Assembly: GCF_003073045.1 (NCBI RefSeq)
Contig: NC_037592.1
Span: forward strand, 2,577,371-2,641,370
DNA from: Pomacea canaliculata
Taxonomy: Eukaryota > Mollusca > Gastropoda > Architaenioglossa > Ampullariidae
Direction: 5' to 3'
Length of the DNA stretch: 64,000 nucleotides
The notes beneath the pieces are model-generated. The model searched no databases. It worked only from the letters and a program-made list of their open reading frames with translations, and was not told where the DNA came from. A program made the position numbers and the translations under genes. Positions 38,273-59,099 of the stretch are shown here, one piece after another (positions within the stretch are counted from its first letter, which is position 1; every line of letters begins with the position of its first letter).

Positions 38273-38548
38273 CTATTTTCTACAGATCTGATGTTTAACT
38301 TTTGGGGAGTTTGTTGAAGAATGAAAAGAGCGTGATCCTGATGCTAGATGGAATGTGTTGAAACTGTCAAGCATAACAGTCCATTGATTTTTTTTTCTTA
38401 AAACACTTTCGCCCATAGACGAAAGATTCAAGGATATTCCGCAGGCAGCACATCGCGCACAATGTTTATCTTTAGAGTCTTTCATCAACCAGTCTTTATA
38501 TTTTAATTCCTTTAGCCAGTTCTCCTGAAAGGAACACTTCCCCGGCAT
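38273..38548 (-). CDS. Small ORF with a C-x2-C finger of transposon (hAT/BED-like) type
   Basis: The 91-residue ORF starts MPGKCSFQENWLKELKYKDW and continues KHCARCAACGISLNLSSMGE. The W-L and C-x2-C-x(n)-MG pattern is that of N-terminal fingers on hAT-like transposases and their domesticated relatives. The distal His pair is not evident. It could be a transposon remnant or the first exon of the locus carrying the duplicated exons at 36,726 and 37,773. Confidence 0.4.
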   Translation of the reverse strand: MPGKCSFQENWLKELKYKDWLMKDSKDKHCARCAACGISLNLSSMGESVLRKKNQWTVMLDSFNTFHLASGSRSFHSSTNSPKVKHQICRK

Positions 38549-38800
38549 TTTTTTTTTTTAATCGTCAAGAAATGTGGTCTTCCGTCAAGACTAAAATCTC
38601 GCGAAACATAAGTTCTCGTCGCGAACGAGACTTGGCAGTCGTACGCGTAGATCTGTAGGGACAGATCTCAGGTGTGATTAAAATAGCGATGAGGCAAAAT
38701 TGTCTGTATTCTACGCCAAAGTCGACTCCGAAAATAAATTTGTGGATTTATAAAAGGCATGAAAAACAAATCTGTGGTAATATTTTATCGATATAAGGAC

Positions 38801-38924
38801 TTGTAAGGGTCACAGAGAAACGTAAGGACCTGTGTGAGGAATTGTAAGGACCGCATGGCAAATATAAGGACTCATAAGGCCTTACGGCGAAAATTCTCTA
38901 CGTAAGGACTTGCAAGGACCCTAC
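38801..38924. repeat. Degenerate TAAGGAC repeat
   Basis: TAAGGAC or a one-base variant (TAAGGGT, TAAGGCC, CAAGGAC) recurs about eight times at 10-25-base spacing. The surrounding sequence is irregular. Confidence 0.6.
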
Positions 38925-39446
38925 GAACCTGTAAAATATAAATAAATACCTTTATCAACTGCAGTGATGGTGAATTTGTTGAGCACGATGACTGTCTACG
39001 ACGTTTTTTAGGTGTTAGATGAGCTGATTTCAGCACCAGCAAATTAACTAATCTTACTGTCTCTTAAACAAGACCGGAAAAGAAAGTAGCAATTTCCACC
39101 GAGAGTTATCTTCTCCACAGAGAAGTCGCCCACGAACTAATAAATACACGTTCATGAATGGAACATTTCTTCTTGTCACAAGTTACTACAAGTTACTACA
39201 GTTTCCTTTTGAATTTTTATTAATGTTAGTTTGCGGTAAGGACAACAATACATGCATACCAATATATGTCGTCGTATTCGTGAAGTATTTTATAAATATC
39301 TTAATAAGGTCTTCCCTGATTCTCATTTCTTTCAGAAAGTGGAGTCTTGAGTTCTTTCATATTCCTTCGTTTTACTAGCACTTTAATATCACGTCTTTGT
39401 ACGCTTTCCACTAACGTCTGATCACATCAGAGTTGTTGAACGTTGC

Positions 39447-39459
39447 GTTGCTTAGCAGC
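39447..39459. promoter_or_regulatory. Candidate RFX X-box upstream of DNAAF1
   Basis: GTTGCTTAGCAGC consists of a perfect GTTRCY half, a one-base spacer and an RGYAAC half with one mismatch. It lies about 90 bases before the likely donor of the noncoding first exon (ACA|GTAAGT at about 39,549). X-boxes are the typical RFX sites of motile-cilium genes. Confidence 0.4.
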
Positions 39460-39557
39460 TGACGCCATTTTCAATGTTTTGCTTGGACACTTGTTGCACA
39501 TGTCATAACCGAAAGTGAAAGGGCTACTTTATCGTTTTGCTCTGTACAGTAAGTAAT

Positions 39558-39601
39558 TTCTTATCTTATAAAGAAAGCATCTTATCTTATAAAGAAAGCA
39601 T
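39558..39601. repeat. 21-bp perfect tandem duplication
   Basis: The unit CTTATCTTATAAAGAAAGCAT occurs twice in direct succession just after the DNAAF1 noncoding exon. Confidence 0.85.
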
Positions 39602-39610
39602 CATAACATT

Positions 39611-39617
39611 TGTTTAC
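39611..39617 (-). promoter_or_regulatory. Forkhead (FOXJ1-type) motif near DNAAF1
   Basis: TGTTTAC, the reverse of GTAAACA, lies at the start of the first intron of DNAAF1. FOXJ1 drives motile cilium genes through such sites. A 7-mer is weak evidence alone. Confidence 0.25.
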
Positions 39618-40051
39618 CATCGTGTATCGTCAGTTAATGGTCTTTGCTTCGATCGTCACCGACCAGTCATCAGCGTTTCCAGAATTTTCACGCTGACATA
39701 CACAATGGCACAATGAGAAACATTGTGCCCATGTGCTTTATTTGGAACTCTTATTGGTGATTCTTATTTCTTCACACACACTGGTATAATTATGCTGAAA
39801 TAAATCAGCTTATATTAAAGGTGTGCATGGCTACAACTGTAGACAGTTTTCCCCTTAATTAGGTCTGTCTAAATAGGTGATCAAATGACGGTTTGTGATA
39901 GCAAGAGGAGCATGAATCAGAGGGAGAGAAATAAAAACTCAATTTATTTTGTTTGCTTGTTTTTAAAGATAAGTTAATTTTTTGTCCTAGGTTAAATCAG
40001 TGATCGATCCAGAATTTTCAACAAGTTAAAAGATGCTTTCCAGTAGTAATC

Positions 40052-48909
<8,858 letters not shown>

Positions 48910-49105
48910 CATGCAGCAGCATTTTTATCATGCTTTTCACATAATCTCTACACTAAAAATGATTTTTGTTTGGTGTTGTTATGTGTTGTCCTGTTGCAAG
49001 AACATAAAATATAACTTTGACTTCTTAGTGTTTACAAAATGCCAGAAAAAGATGGAGGAAAATGCTCAAAATGGAAGCACATATAAGTTTATCTTTGATA
49101 TAGAG

Positions 49106-49569
49106 CAGGGGTGGGGAACGTCTGGCTCGCGGCCACATATGGCTCACAAAATCTTTTGATGTGGCCCACAAAAGAAACCGCAGATTTCGATAAATCTAGA
49201 AGCTTTTTCATAAACCAATATGAGCATATGTCACATTGAGAATAGGGATCTGGTGAGGGAAAACCACCACCAAGAATCTACCGACAGTGACACTTTAAGC
49301 CACTGAAGTCGAATATCTGTATGCCTGAATGTCAGTCACGTTTCAAGTCTGCAGGTTTTTATTCTCAGTCCCAGTGGAGTAGTTAGATGGGCTGGTGGGG
49401 CAGTGGAGCTAGCAAAGATGTAGGCAGCGCTATGATGGTATTGAAAGGATGCTGGAAGTAGATTATTTATATTCTACAGCTTGACCAAATAGAGCAAGCT
49501 AATTTTCAAGTAGATATAATATTATAAATATATAAATAGCCCTTAGAGAAAAAAAGTTCTCCACCCCTG
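49106..49569. mobile_element. hAT MITE
   Basis: CAGGGGTGGGGAAC at the left and GTTCTCCACCCCTG at the right are the classic terminal repeats of a hAT family. The 464-bp interior has no transposase. The flanks ATATAGAG and ACATAGAC match at 6 of 8 positions, consistent with an old 8-bp target duplication. Confidence 0.8.
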
Positions 49570-49719
49570 ACATAGACATGTCAATAACAAAAATGAAGAG
49601 GTAGCTATGTCTACTTGGTATGAAAAAAAAAGAATAAGTGCATTCAGATATTTTGCTATAAAGTGCAGAATGAGCTCAACTTAGTCACTACTTTGTATGT
49701 TTGGAAGACTGCATGATTC

Positions 49720-49725
49720 AATAAA
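49720..49725 (+). terminator. Candidate poly(A) signal for DNAAF1
   Basis: AATAAA between the hAT MITE and the SINE. If used, the 3' UTR is about 0.8 kb and includes the MITE. Confidence 0.35.
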
Positions 49726-49859
49726 GGTGACACATTTCCAGGTGATAAACATAATGGTCTGAATTTATTTTATATAGAAGAAATGTGCAAACAATTGAAG
49801 GAAGAATGTAATTGATCATATTCAGAGTTCTTTGCATGCCTTAAAAAAGTATACAGAAG

Positions 49860-50032
49860 TGGGGGGTGTGATTGGTGCCAGCAACTAAGGCTATATCACG
49901 GCAAGCCAGCCCTGTAAACAGATGCCATATGCAGAGAAAGAACAGCATGCCCGAGATGAGAGTTGAACCCAGGACAGCCAACCTTCACTGTATTGGTGAC
50001 AGGCGCTAACCGTTGCGCCACCGGACTGCCCT
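49860..50032 (-). repeat. Full-length tRNA-derived SINE with 13-bp target duplication
   Basis: A perfect duplication AAGTATACAGAAG flanks it at 49,847-49,859 and 50,033-50,045. On the minus strand the head GGTGGCGCAACGGTTAGCGC holds the A box, and GGGTTCAACTCTC holds the B box. The tail ends GATATAGCCTTAGTTGCTGG. This defines the family limits for the other copies in the window. Confidence 0.93.
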
Positions 50033-51785
50033 AAGTATACAGAAGAAACATGAATCCTATATGGATTGACCCTATGGGGTGTGTGTGTCACTGTGCAAGT
50101 GAGTGGACCAGGGGAGGTAAATATACAACCAGCATTTTTATGGACCACCAAGCCATATTTTCCAACAATCTAGGAGGACTAACCAATCCACCATCATCCT
50201 AACAAAATCAAATCATCACAACCCTTTGCTTACCAACATTTATTTCAATCTTGCTCACCTTAAACATAAATACACTGTACATTGGTCTGCAGCTAATATA
50301 GAAGTAAATAAATGTACAGCAGAATCACAGTTACATGTACCCCAGTTTTAAAAATAAAATCTAGCACATTATGCCAACCTTTTTTCAGTAGTAAATTTCT
50401 GATGTAGGCAGACATGCTTCATACTTCCAGGAATGTGTGGTTAATAGAAAAATGAGTGAATGCAACTTTTGAAGATACTAGAACATTCTAAATACAAAAC
50501 TAAAACCGCATACAATAAGACTAAGCAATCTCTTTTTTTGACTGAAGGAGATTTACATTTTCACTCAACAGGAAAAAAATCAGATTTGTAACATTTCAGT
50601 TTGTATTAATCACATTTTACTTGTGGTATGCCCGTCAAAATGCAATATCATGAATGTGACTACGATCATGAAGCATCAGTCCTACAATTTTCTTGCCACA
50701 ACATCCCAGGAACGGAACATCTCAAGTGTCCTAACTACTCACATATACTTTCTAGGCAATACAGTTATTGCAGCTTGCTCAGTGTGAACGAAACATTAGA
50801 AGTCTTAGAAATGTCCCAAGTAAGCAGTTTTGAAGCAGTAGACATAAGTGAGTTATTTCTGAGCCTTTCACCAACTCTTTATAGGTTACAAAATTTTAAA
50901 AGCATTGAAGAATTAAACAAATCTTTGTGTTGTAAACCATATGTCACATAAAGAGATTTAGAACCAGATTCAAACTGATAAAACAAGTTAGCATACAAGA
51001 TATGATATGCTTTTTGGAATAACATCATGTCTAAAAATATTTGGAAAGGCTTTGGGAGATTGCGGACTTCTTTTCATTTGAAAGTCTTGTCCAGAGGGGA
51101 ATAATGTACTGAATGTTGTGTGTACAGCAGAATCTACATGTACAATGTGTACAACAATATCTAAATGATGTACATTGTGATCTTGCCAATGTGTTAATAA
51201 AGATACTATCAATAAGAATATCAGTCACTAACCAGTTATTTTGCTGAGGTTTGTGTGGGGAGGTTATGAAAGAAACAGATGTATTACAAGATCATAAGAC
51301 ATATATTCCACCTGCAGCTAAATAACAGAAGCCAGTTGAAAAATGAAAACAGAATTCCTGCAATAAATCATTGAATAATAAAACCTGCACTATTTGCACA
51401 GACACTTTCGAGTAAATAGATCTGAAACTTTAAACAGTTCCTTCTGGAGTATGTTCTGAATAGACCATAGAACAAGCATACACTAAAATGTACACAAACT
51501 TGCCAGTGGTTAAGGGATTTCATGCACTCAACTACAGGACCCTCTTCATACTTACACTTCCAAATCTTTTCCCCCAAATCCACATGACTGAGTTTTGTCA
51601 ATTAAAAAAAAATATATTGCCTATATGTCAGCATACGGAAAAAATAACTTTACACTCTAAATCTTCTCTTTTTGGGCAGAAAGTTGAGAGACGTTTGATA
51701 TTAACCAGCAGATAATGCAAAGTCACCCACATATGTGGTAAAAATCTTATCTTCTAAGACACAGTAGGTTATAAAATGTTTTACA

Positions 51786-51791
51786 TTTATT
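51786..51791 (-). terminator. Candidate poly(A) signal for ATP6V1C
   Basis: TTTATT on the plus strand is AATAAA on the gene strand, about 600 bases beyond the stop codon. Confidence 0.35.
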
Positions 51792-52385
51792 GTCTTGCAC
51801 TTCCTCTCAGTGGTTTACAATCACCTAGCTGGCCAGTTACCTGCTGTAATGTGGTCTTTTGGTTCTTGTTTTTAAGCTTCAGACTTTTTTATGAAGGGCA
51901 ACAAAATGTCTTTGAAATCTTGAAAAATAAGTAAGAAAAATTTCAGTATCGTGACTTCTTGTACATTGCAAGGCTGTTCAATCATGTTCATATGATGAAA
52001 GTGCTTTCTGTACTCCCTTTTAGGGTTTGAAAGAAAATTTTATATAGGTACTGGAGAACTTGCAAAATTAATTACTCAAATGTAACAATTTCAAGCAGTT
52101 AAACACAACTTATCTTCCTTGCAAGTCAAGCCAAGTCTGTCAGAAAAAAAGCAGCAGAAAATGATAACACCACCCTCTACTTATTCTCTCTTTCTGAAAC
52201 ACATTTACCTCCCTTCCCCTACATCCTTGCATCTTTACACACATTAAATAACTGATAGGTTTAGACCTCTTGTTCTTCTGTTGCCACAAAATGGCTCAAT
52301 TTACACGTCAGTCTAGTCTATGGAAGCTTGCCTTTCTCTCCCGTTAGATCTGTGCACTTCAATAAGGACTTCTTAGTCATCTTAT

Positions 52386-55300
52386 TCAGAGACGCTGGGA
52401 GTCCAGTAGGTCCAGATTGATGCGGTAGAAGACATATGGATAGTAGTCTGCACTGCCCAAGTTGAGACCAGGAATTTCCATAGAGGAACCCTGTTGAGAA
52501 GATGAGTGCTCTGAGAAATCGTTGGCTTTGCTCTCTCAAACAAATAATTAACTCTAAGAACCTCCTGTCTCCCCACAGACAAACAAAAAAGGTATAAATG
52601 TATTAAGTACACACTCACATCAGAACCTGACATGCTGGTTGTATCTAGATGGCTGTATAGCTGATTCAGAACTTCACGCAAACGCTTCTGCGAACGTTTG
52701 TTGGGCAGCATGATCATAGCCTGAAAGTTAACTGGTAGCCCATACCTTAACACACACAAAACAAACAAACAAAAAAAATACATTAAATGACAAATACAAC
52801 TACATAAACATCTCACTTTTTACAAGAGGCTTATAAACCAATTCATATCTTTCAAAAAAAAAAAAAGGAAAGAAAGCAAAAAGACAAAGACAGAAAATTA
52901 CACAGACATACATTTGAGACCATAAAAATACAGGCTTTAAAAAATCAGATCAGATATATATTTAAGATGGTTGCAACAACACAGGTAAAGGCTTAGACAA
53001 AATTAGACAAACTAAACAAGTCTCATGGGTGGACATTCTTTCAGAAGACATGCATGCACCAACCTGAGCACTGATTCCACAAATACACGTAATGCTTTGA
53101 CGTGGATCCAAGCTGCGAAGCATTCCCCAAAGTTAATTCTCAGCCATTTGACTAGAGGGCCCTGGATGTATAGATATACAATGTACCCAGACTCATGTCT
53201 CATGGGTCATGAGCTTAAAGGTTATATACATTCAATGTGCACATACACATGACTGGAAGGGCCTGGATAGACAGGTATACATTCAAATGACTCACATATG
53301 AGCAAACTGTCTCCTTCTCATATCACTCACAAGTTTTGTCATGTTACTTAATTTTGAGTCCTGTTACTTCCAATTTAATTTTTCCATTAATACTTTGAAA
53401 AATGTACATAAAAGTTCAAGAGCTTTGATACACATAAGCCTTTTTTATATTTATAAATGCAAGTACATTACATACTAACACAAGATATCATGCTACAATC
53501 ATTGGTAAAATCTCTTATAATAAAAGTTACTGATTTTAATTGATTAGTTGCTTTTATAGATTTAGAACATGGGTTCTAACTTCCAGGGAAATCAATTATG
53601 CAACTCACATATTGTTTCTTCTTGTCGGCCTCCAGACGTGTCACTTCAGTTTTTCCTTCCTCAATTTCCTTTTCATTATAGACAAAGTCACGCACAACGA
53701 ATCTACAGACAGATAAACACATAAGTTATTGTGAGCGTCACTGTCACTGCCCACAAACAAAACGAGTTAATACAAGGTAAAAAAAAATGTAGCGCTGTTC
53801 TTGATCTTATAACAAACCTCACCAATAATCATGAAACCATCTGTTTATGGCAAATATAGAGGAAGTGGAGTTGGGGGAGGAAGTCATCAGCAGTATCAAT
53901 CAGAATTAAAGTATTAAGATACCTGTGCAGGATTTGTTGTTGGCAGGGCATAAAACTACCCTTTGAAAAAAAGATGAGTAATCTGGATTATTTTTTTGCT
54001 TATTTTTCTTCACCCAGCTGATGTGAAGTGCCAATTAGTTAAATATTTTTTTTAAATGCCTTCTTAAGATTTTTTTAATTGATACATGACAATTGTGTTG
54101 AACACGAGAATCCTTTGAACCTATATGCCATTCCTTCAATAACAAACTGCATTTTGATTTCGCCAAAATAATCCCGACTTGCTGTCTTGCATAGAATGGA
54201 TAATAAAATGCAGATTTATGTGTAATGTCCTTCCACCTTCCCCCCCCCCCCCCAGGACCAAATACTGAATAAGATTAAAAATTCATGGGCCACTCATGCT
54301 ACACTATTATCTACATATTGAAAATGAAAAAAACAAAAGCCAAAATAAATATCATTAGCTCATAGCTCCCAAAAGAAAGGTAACAGATTCACCCAAATAC
54401 TGTGACATCACCCAAAGAGAATGCTTCAACTTGATAGCCTACTGTTAAGCAGCATTTTTTCTTTCCTTACTTGTTTTCACGGCAATGGTGCTTAAACTCA
54501 TCCACTGCTCTCTGGAAAAGAGTCACATTGAACAGACAGGACTCTTGGTCTTCAAACAGAAGTCTGAAAAACAGCACCACCAGCTAAACTGTAAGTCATG
54601 TACTAACCAAACCTACTAGCTATTTCTCTGAAGGATTGAAAGAATTAATCAGCAATGGGAAAAAATGCTCTAATCCTGCTTATGGGTGCATATGTACCAT
54701 TTACACATTTGTGCATATCTAATCAAAATGCATATTAAACTGCTGACATGTACATATACCTGAACAAATACCCATGGGCACAATTTTCTTTTACATGATA
54801 GAAAAAAAATCCAAATCATGTGGCAAAATACCAGACAGACTGCACTATACCTTGATGAGCGAGGCACCACCATATCTGTCAGTTTCTCGTACTTGTTCAA
54901 CCATTCACTTTGTGCGCTTCTGCAGAGACATCAAAACATTTGAAAATAAAATCACAAAAAGTGTTACATCTACAAAAATTTCTTCCCTTAGTCAATACAT
55001 TCAAAATTACTGTTAACCTATGCTTAATACTCATTTTAAAACAACAAGGAGGAGGCTGGTGTTTTATACCAAGCCAGCAACTACGGCTATATCACGGCAT
55101 CAAAACAACAAAAATTAGTTATTGCTTTCTCCATGTGTACAACCAACCAAAAACAAAAACCTAGTTAAGCACAGTGGTTACAAGAATATGCTTGCAGAGG
55201 ATGACCAGAACCTAAAGAGCACTAAAGCTGCAAACCTAAAAGGGACTGCAAACTAAACAGTACTGCAGCCATGTAACAATGGCACATACTTCGGCACAAT

Positions 55301-57650
55301 AACAAGGAGTGTTATAAGGTACTCAGAATCCAACACAAAGTCAGTCTTCTTCACCAAGTCTGCTAAACTGCGAGTCAGTAGACTGCCTCTGAAAAGATAA
55401 AAACAAATAAATACAACATCTGGTCTAAAATTTCTTCTTTTTTCTTTCTCTCTTTTCATCACCCCATATAGATATAGACTGGCTTCAGTACGCTGCATTA
55501 TTTCTGCATTAAAAAAATCAATTTGGGGTCAATCTGCATATACACATACAGTTTAGAAATTGCAATTTGCAAATAGAAAATGTTGGAACAGAAAAAAAGA
55601 AAGAGAAAGACCAACTGTCACTTTCTTACGTTGCCTTTCTCTCCAGGTTTTGCAGATTTCCCTTTAAGTTATTGTAAGCACTAGACTTGTTCTTCAGGTC
55701 AGCTTCAATCTGAGACACTTGCTAAAAAGGAAATAAAGACATCACAGTTAAAAAATCGTTTTTAAAATTTATTCATAGAAAGTACAGAATGAAAAGAACT
55801 GAGAATGTAAAGCATTTCTGCAATATGGTATTTTTTTACCTTTCAGTGCATTTGAGGCACATCTTTAAAAATCTTTTGTAAAATGGAAACATTCGCTGAC
55901 TTGCTCACAACAGTCTTCTTGTACAAGTATCTACTTTCACCAGCCAACTAGTCATCACATGACTTCATCAAATGAAGTTGCTAAAGACTTTGGCAATCCT
56001 TCAAGATCTGACCTTGCCAATCATATCTGCCAAAAAACGAAGTGACTGCTTGATGGGGTACTTTGCTCCATCCCATGTAAACTTGTGCAGATAAGAGGTT
56101 GGTGTGCCTATAGATAAACCAGTTGTTTTTTTTTTGGTATAATAATTTCTTTTAGAAAGCATCCTCCTTATAGCAATCTTGGTCAGTATGGTCAGCAGCA
56201 CTGTCTCTATCTAAACTGCTGTTCTAAGTATTAACTTACATCTTCTACATTTAATTTACAGAATAAACGGCAGGGTGAAATCTTACACTGCTAACCTTGC
56301 TCTGTATCATTTGGACATGCCATCTTGTGATTGTTACAATTGTTAAGAAACCCTAAAAAGACAAGTAAAACACTTTCTACTCGTATATTCTAATACTTTG
56401 GAAACTCCTAGAACTTATGTGTGAAGCAGATGCTTGCTTAAAATAACCCTAGTGTAAGAATACCTACACAAACTGCCTTCTACTCTTGGTCTACAATTGT
56501 CAAACATAATGAAATGTGCTGTATTTGCACTGTTTAAGAGAACCATGCCAATATCCAAGTATTTCCATGTGCAGCTCCTTACCATCTCCAACTTTTAAAT
56601 TTTCCGCTAGCTTGTCTCTGGTGTCCTCCAAGACCTCCCCCAGGTACTGGGCAAGTTTCCGTGTAACACTAAATGCAAAAATAATGCTTTAATTTTTTTG
56701 GGGGTCTTTTTTTGCATTGTAAAAGATATACAATAAAACCAGCTTTTTGCTGTCTCATCAGATTGATTTTTGAAACAAAATGACCTTTAATCAGCAGACA
56801 GCTGCTAAATGTGAATGTGGACAGAGATTTTAGAAGAGAAAAATTTATTTATTTACCAGCCAGAAACAGAGAATTTTTGCTTTACATAGTTTCATGGTAA
56901 TGTCACCCATTTTTAAAATAATAAATTAAGACTTTGAATGGTTTTGCTAACCTTATTTTCCTGAAAAGTTATTGTTATACCAGTCAAAAATTTCTTCCAG
57001 CTTTGCACAAAATAAAATAGTAACAATAATAAAGAAACATATTTCCTTTGAACCACCACATTTTTAATTGTGGAGTCTACTTTTTATAGTGACATGCCGA
57101 TGAATCTTTTGCACTTTTATTGAATTTGTTATACAGTTGCATTTAGGAGATTTTTGTCTTATTTAGAGACAACTATACTATTCGTGGAGTCAAAACTATG
57201 TGAACTTACAATAAATGGACTACTTACATGTAGGTACACAAGCTAGCCTCAAATTGTAGGTTTCACCAAACCTCACATTATGTTACAGATAACTCAAACT
57301 GAATCAATAAAATGATTACCCTTCACAGTATGTATCCAGCTTGCCAAGGTCATCTGACAGCCCAACCAAGACATCCAGAGTGCCCACCTGTATTGAAAAT
57401 ATCAAAGGACACTTTAGTCATACCATTCCTTACTTATGGCTAACACCATGAGTACAAACTGTTTGCAATTGGCACATCCAATCATAGTATTCACAATCAC
57501 AGAAATATTTTTTTTTACCCTCAGCTCTGGAATAGAGAACTTGTAATTGACTGACAATTTCTCTGGCCCAGCTGTAGCTTGGTTGAGGCGATCCCATGTT
57601 TTCTGAGGAGTATTCTCTCCTGGAGCTGACACAAGCCAAAATTCTGTCAT
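52386..57650 (-). CDS. ATP6V1C1: V-type proton ATPase subunit C
   Basis: Twelve coding exons read on the minus strand with consistent phases: 57519-57650, 57320-57387, 56583-56668, 56013-56107, 55630-55721, 55290-55388, 54851-54919, 54471-54563, 53609-53702, 53064-53161, 52619-52745, 52386-52490, giving 385 residues (human C1 382). The landmarks match the family end to end: [83 protein letters not shown] and [12 protein letters not shown]. Subunit C is a stalk subunit of the V1 sector. It bridges the peripheral stalks to Vo and is lost and regained during regulated V1/Vo disassembly. There is no frame break. It converges with DNAAF1 and diverges from the adenylate-kinase-like gene. Confidence 0.97.
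54240..54253. repeat. Poly-C run
   Basis: Fourteen consecutive C residues in an ATP6V1C intron, a site prone to sequencing error. Confidence 0.9.
55048..55101 (-). repeat. 5'-truncated SINE tail with 10-bp target duplication
   Basis: Only the tail of the SINE family is present (on the plus strand, GTGTTTTATACC and GGCTATATCACGGCA). AAAACAACAA flanks it at 55,038-55,047 and 55,102-55,111. This is a textbook target-primed, 5'-truncated insertion. Confidence 0.75.
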
Positions 57651-59099
57651 GGTGTACAATCTGCAAGAGGTTCACGATTGAATCAAATAAATGAAATAAT
57701 ACACTGTTCACAGTTTCGAAATGTACTCCTCAGAATTCTTCATGTAAAACAACTCACCTCCTAATGTGACTCCTACAAATACAAATTAATAATCTAGGAC
57801 AAAACAGAAAAAAAAAACCACCTCAACACGTACTACACACAGCATATTATTGTGATTGATACAAATTCATTTTCAAATTCAAATGTTTCAAATTCATTTA
57901 TAGAGAATGATTATAACAGTATATTATATAATCAGTGTAAGGGACAAAATAATTGAAGCTTTATTTCACGTATTCGCAACAGTTTAAAACGAAGAGAAAT
58001 GACGGTCCGCTCGAACTTCAATCATGGCACGAGTGCAGATATTGGGCAAGAATGCATATGATTCTGCTTATCCATCTCACTTTCGCTGTCTCGATATCAG
58101 AACAAGACAATATTCCATAAAGTATGTTTGTTTATCTTTAATATTCCAGTTACAAGTGTAAACACATTATATAATAACTAATTCGTATTTTTCTTCACTA
58201 CTGCACAGAGAGTTTGTGCACCACCGTAAGATTCTCTGCTACACCTTGTGCAAAATGTTGATAACAAACAACAAATATAGTATAAGATGACGTAAAATTG
58301 ATTACGTACTGCTGCAATATTGCAAAAGAGACTAAAGATGAAAGTTGACTATATGCGAAGTTGAAGAAAGCTGGATCCTGGGGCGGGCAAATCCTGAGAC
58401 GGTATAAACACAATCACGAGTTGACAGCCATATTTAGCTCACGTGATCTCCCACGTGACACCCGGAGATGCAAATGCGGAAGTGGCATTACTTATCTCCC
58501 CATCATGCAGCCATGACAACTCTTAGGATGAGAGGCTTGCTTCGTTTAACATTTATAAGTGATTGCTTGAGCCTTTTTAGCGCTTTTCGATTTATTTGCT
58601 TCACAGACTATTATTTTTTATCGTCTGCTTTGTTTGGAAATAATAGATATCATTTTGGTAACAGTGGTTAGGAATTTCTGGTAGTAGGTTGAAATTAAAA
58701 GGCGGTACGCTTACTGTACACTCTACCCGACCCTCGCAGTGTATACATGTATAGTCAATAATACAGGTTATCTGTTGCACAGGTATAAAGATACCATAAT
58801 GTGTGGCCTGTATTTACAGTAGGGTCGTTCAGATGGGAAAATGATCACCAGAAACACGCATTGATTTTACTGAGAAACGTTACGTCTAGACTGGAATCAC
58901 GGTGTACAGCTATTGATCCTGGCTGAGCAAACTACGAAGCGGTCAGTGGATCCGAGGGCAGTGTGTGAGACAGGTTACAAAACTTCGTCCAGAGGGGGAG
59001 GATTGTTTCTATTGTGTAAACAGTTGCCTTGGTGGCACGCATGAAAAATCAAAAACGCCGCGATCTGGCGGGATATGGTTCAAACAGTGCTGCTGTAGA
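57651..59099. other. Divergent intergenic interval, ATP6V1C and adenylate-kinase-like gene
   Basis: It holds upstream sequence of both genes. The half next to ATP6V1C is AT-rich. The block 58,370-58,490 is CG-richer and carries two CACGTG boxes and an ETS-like CGGAAGTG (58,477-58,484). No coding exon is evident, but a 5' noncoding exon of ATP6V1C could lie near 58,300-58,430. Confidence 0.5.
58439..58459. promoter_or_regulatory. Tandem CACGTG (CLEAR-type) E-boxes
   Basis: TCACGTGA at 58,439-58,446 is the palindromic core of the TFEB/TFE3 CLEAR element. A second box, CCACGTGAC (58,451-58,459), reads GTCACGTGG on the gene strand. Their CACGTG cores are 12 bases apart start to start. V-ATPase subunits are established TFEB targets in vertebrates. 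Confidence 0.55.

Larger units (their letters stand above)
35455..40051. other. Interval between MASTL and DNAAF1
   Basis: It contains the MASTL 3' UTR, then about 700 bases with nothing I recognise (35,750-36,690). The minus-strand duplicated-exon locus follows (36,690-38,550), then a TAAGGAC repeat (38,801-38,924), and the DNAAF1 promoter and noncoding first exon (about 39,430-39,550). Confidence 0.5.
48910..52385. other. Interval between the convergent DNAAF1 and ATP6V1C genes
   Basis: It is probably mostly the two 3' UTRs. A hAT MITE (49,106-49,569) and a SINE (49,860-50,032) lie in the DNAAF1 half. The remainder is AT-rich without coding signal. Confidence 0.5.
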
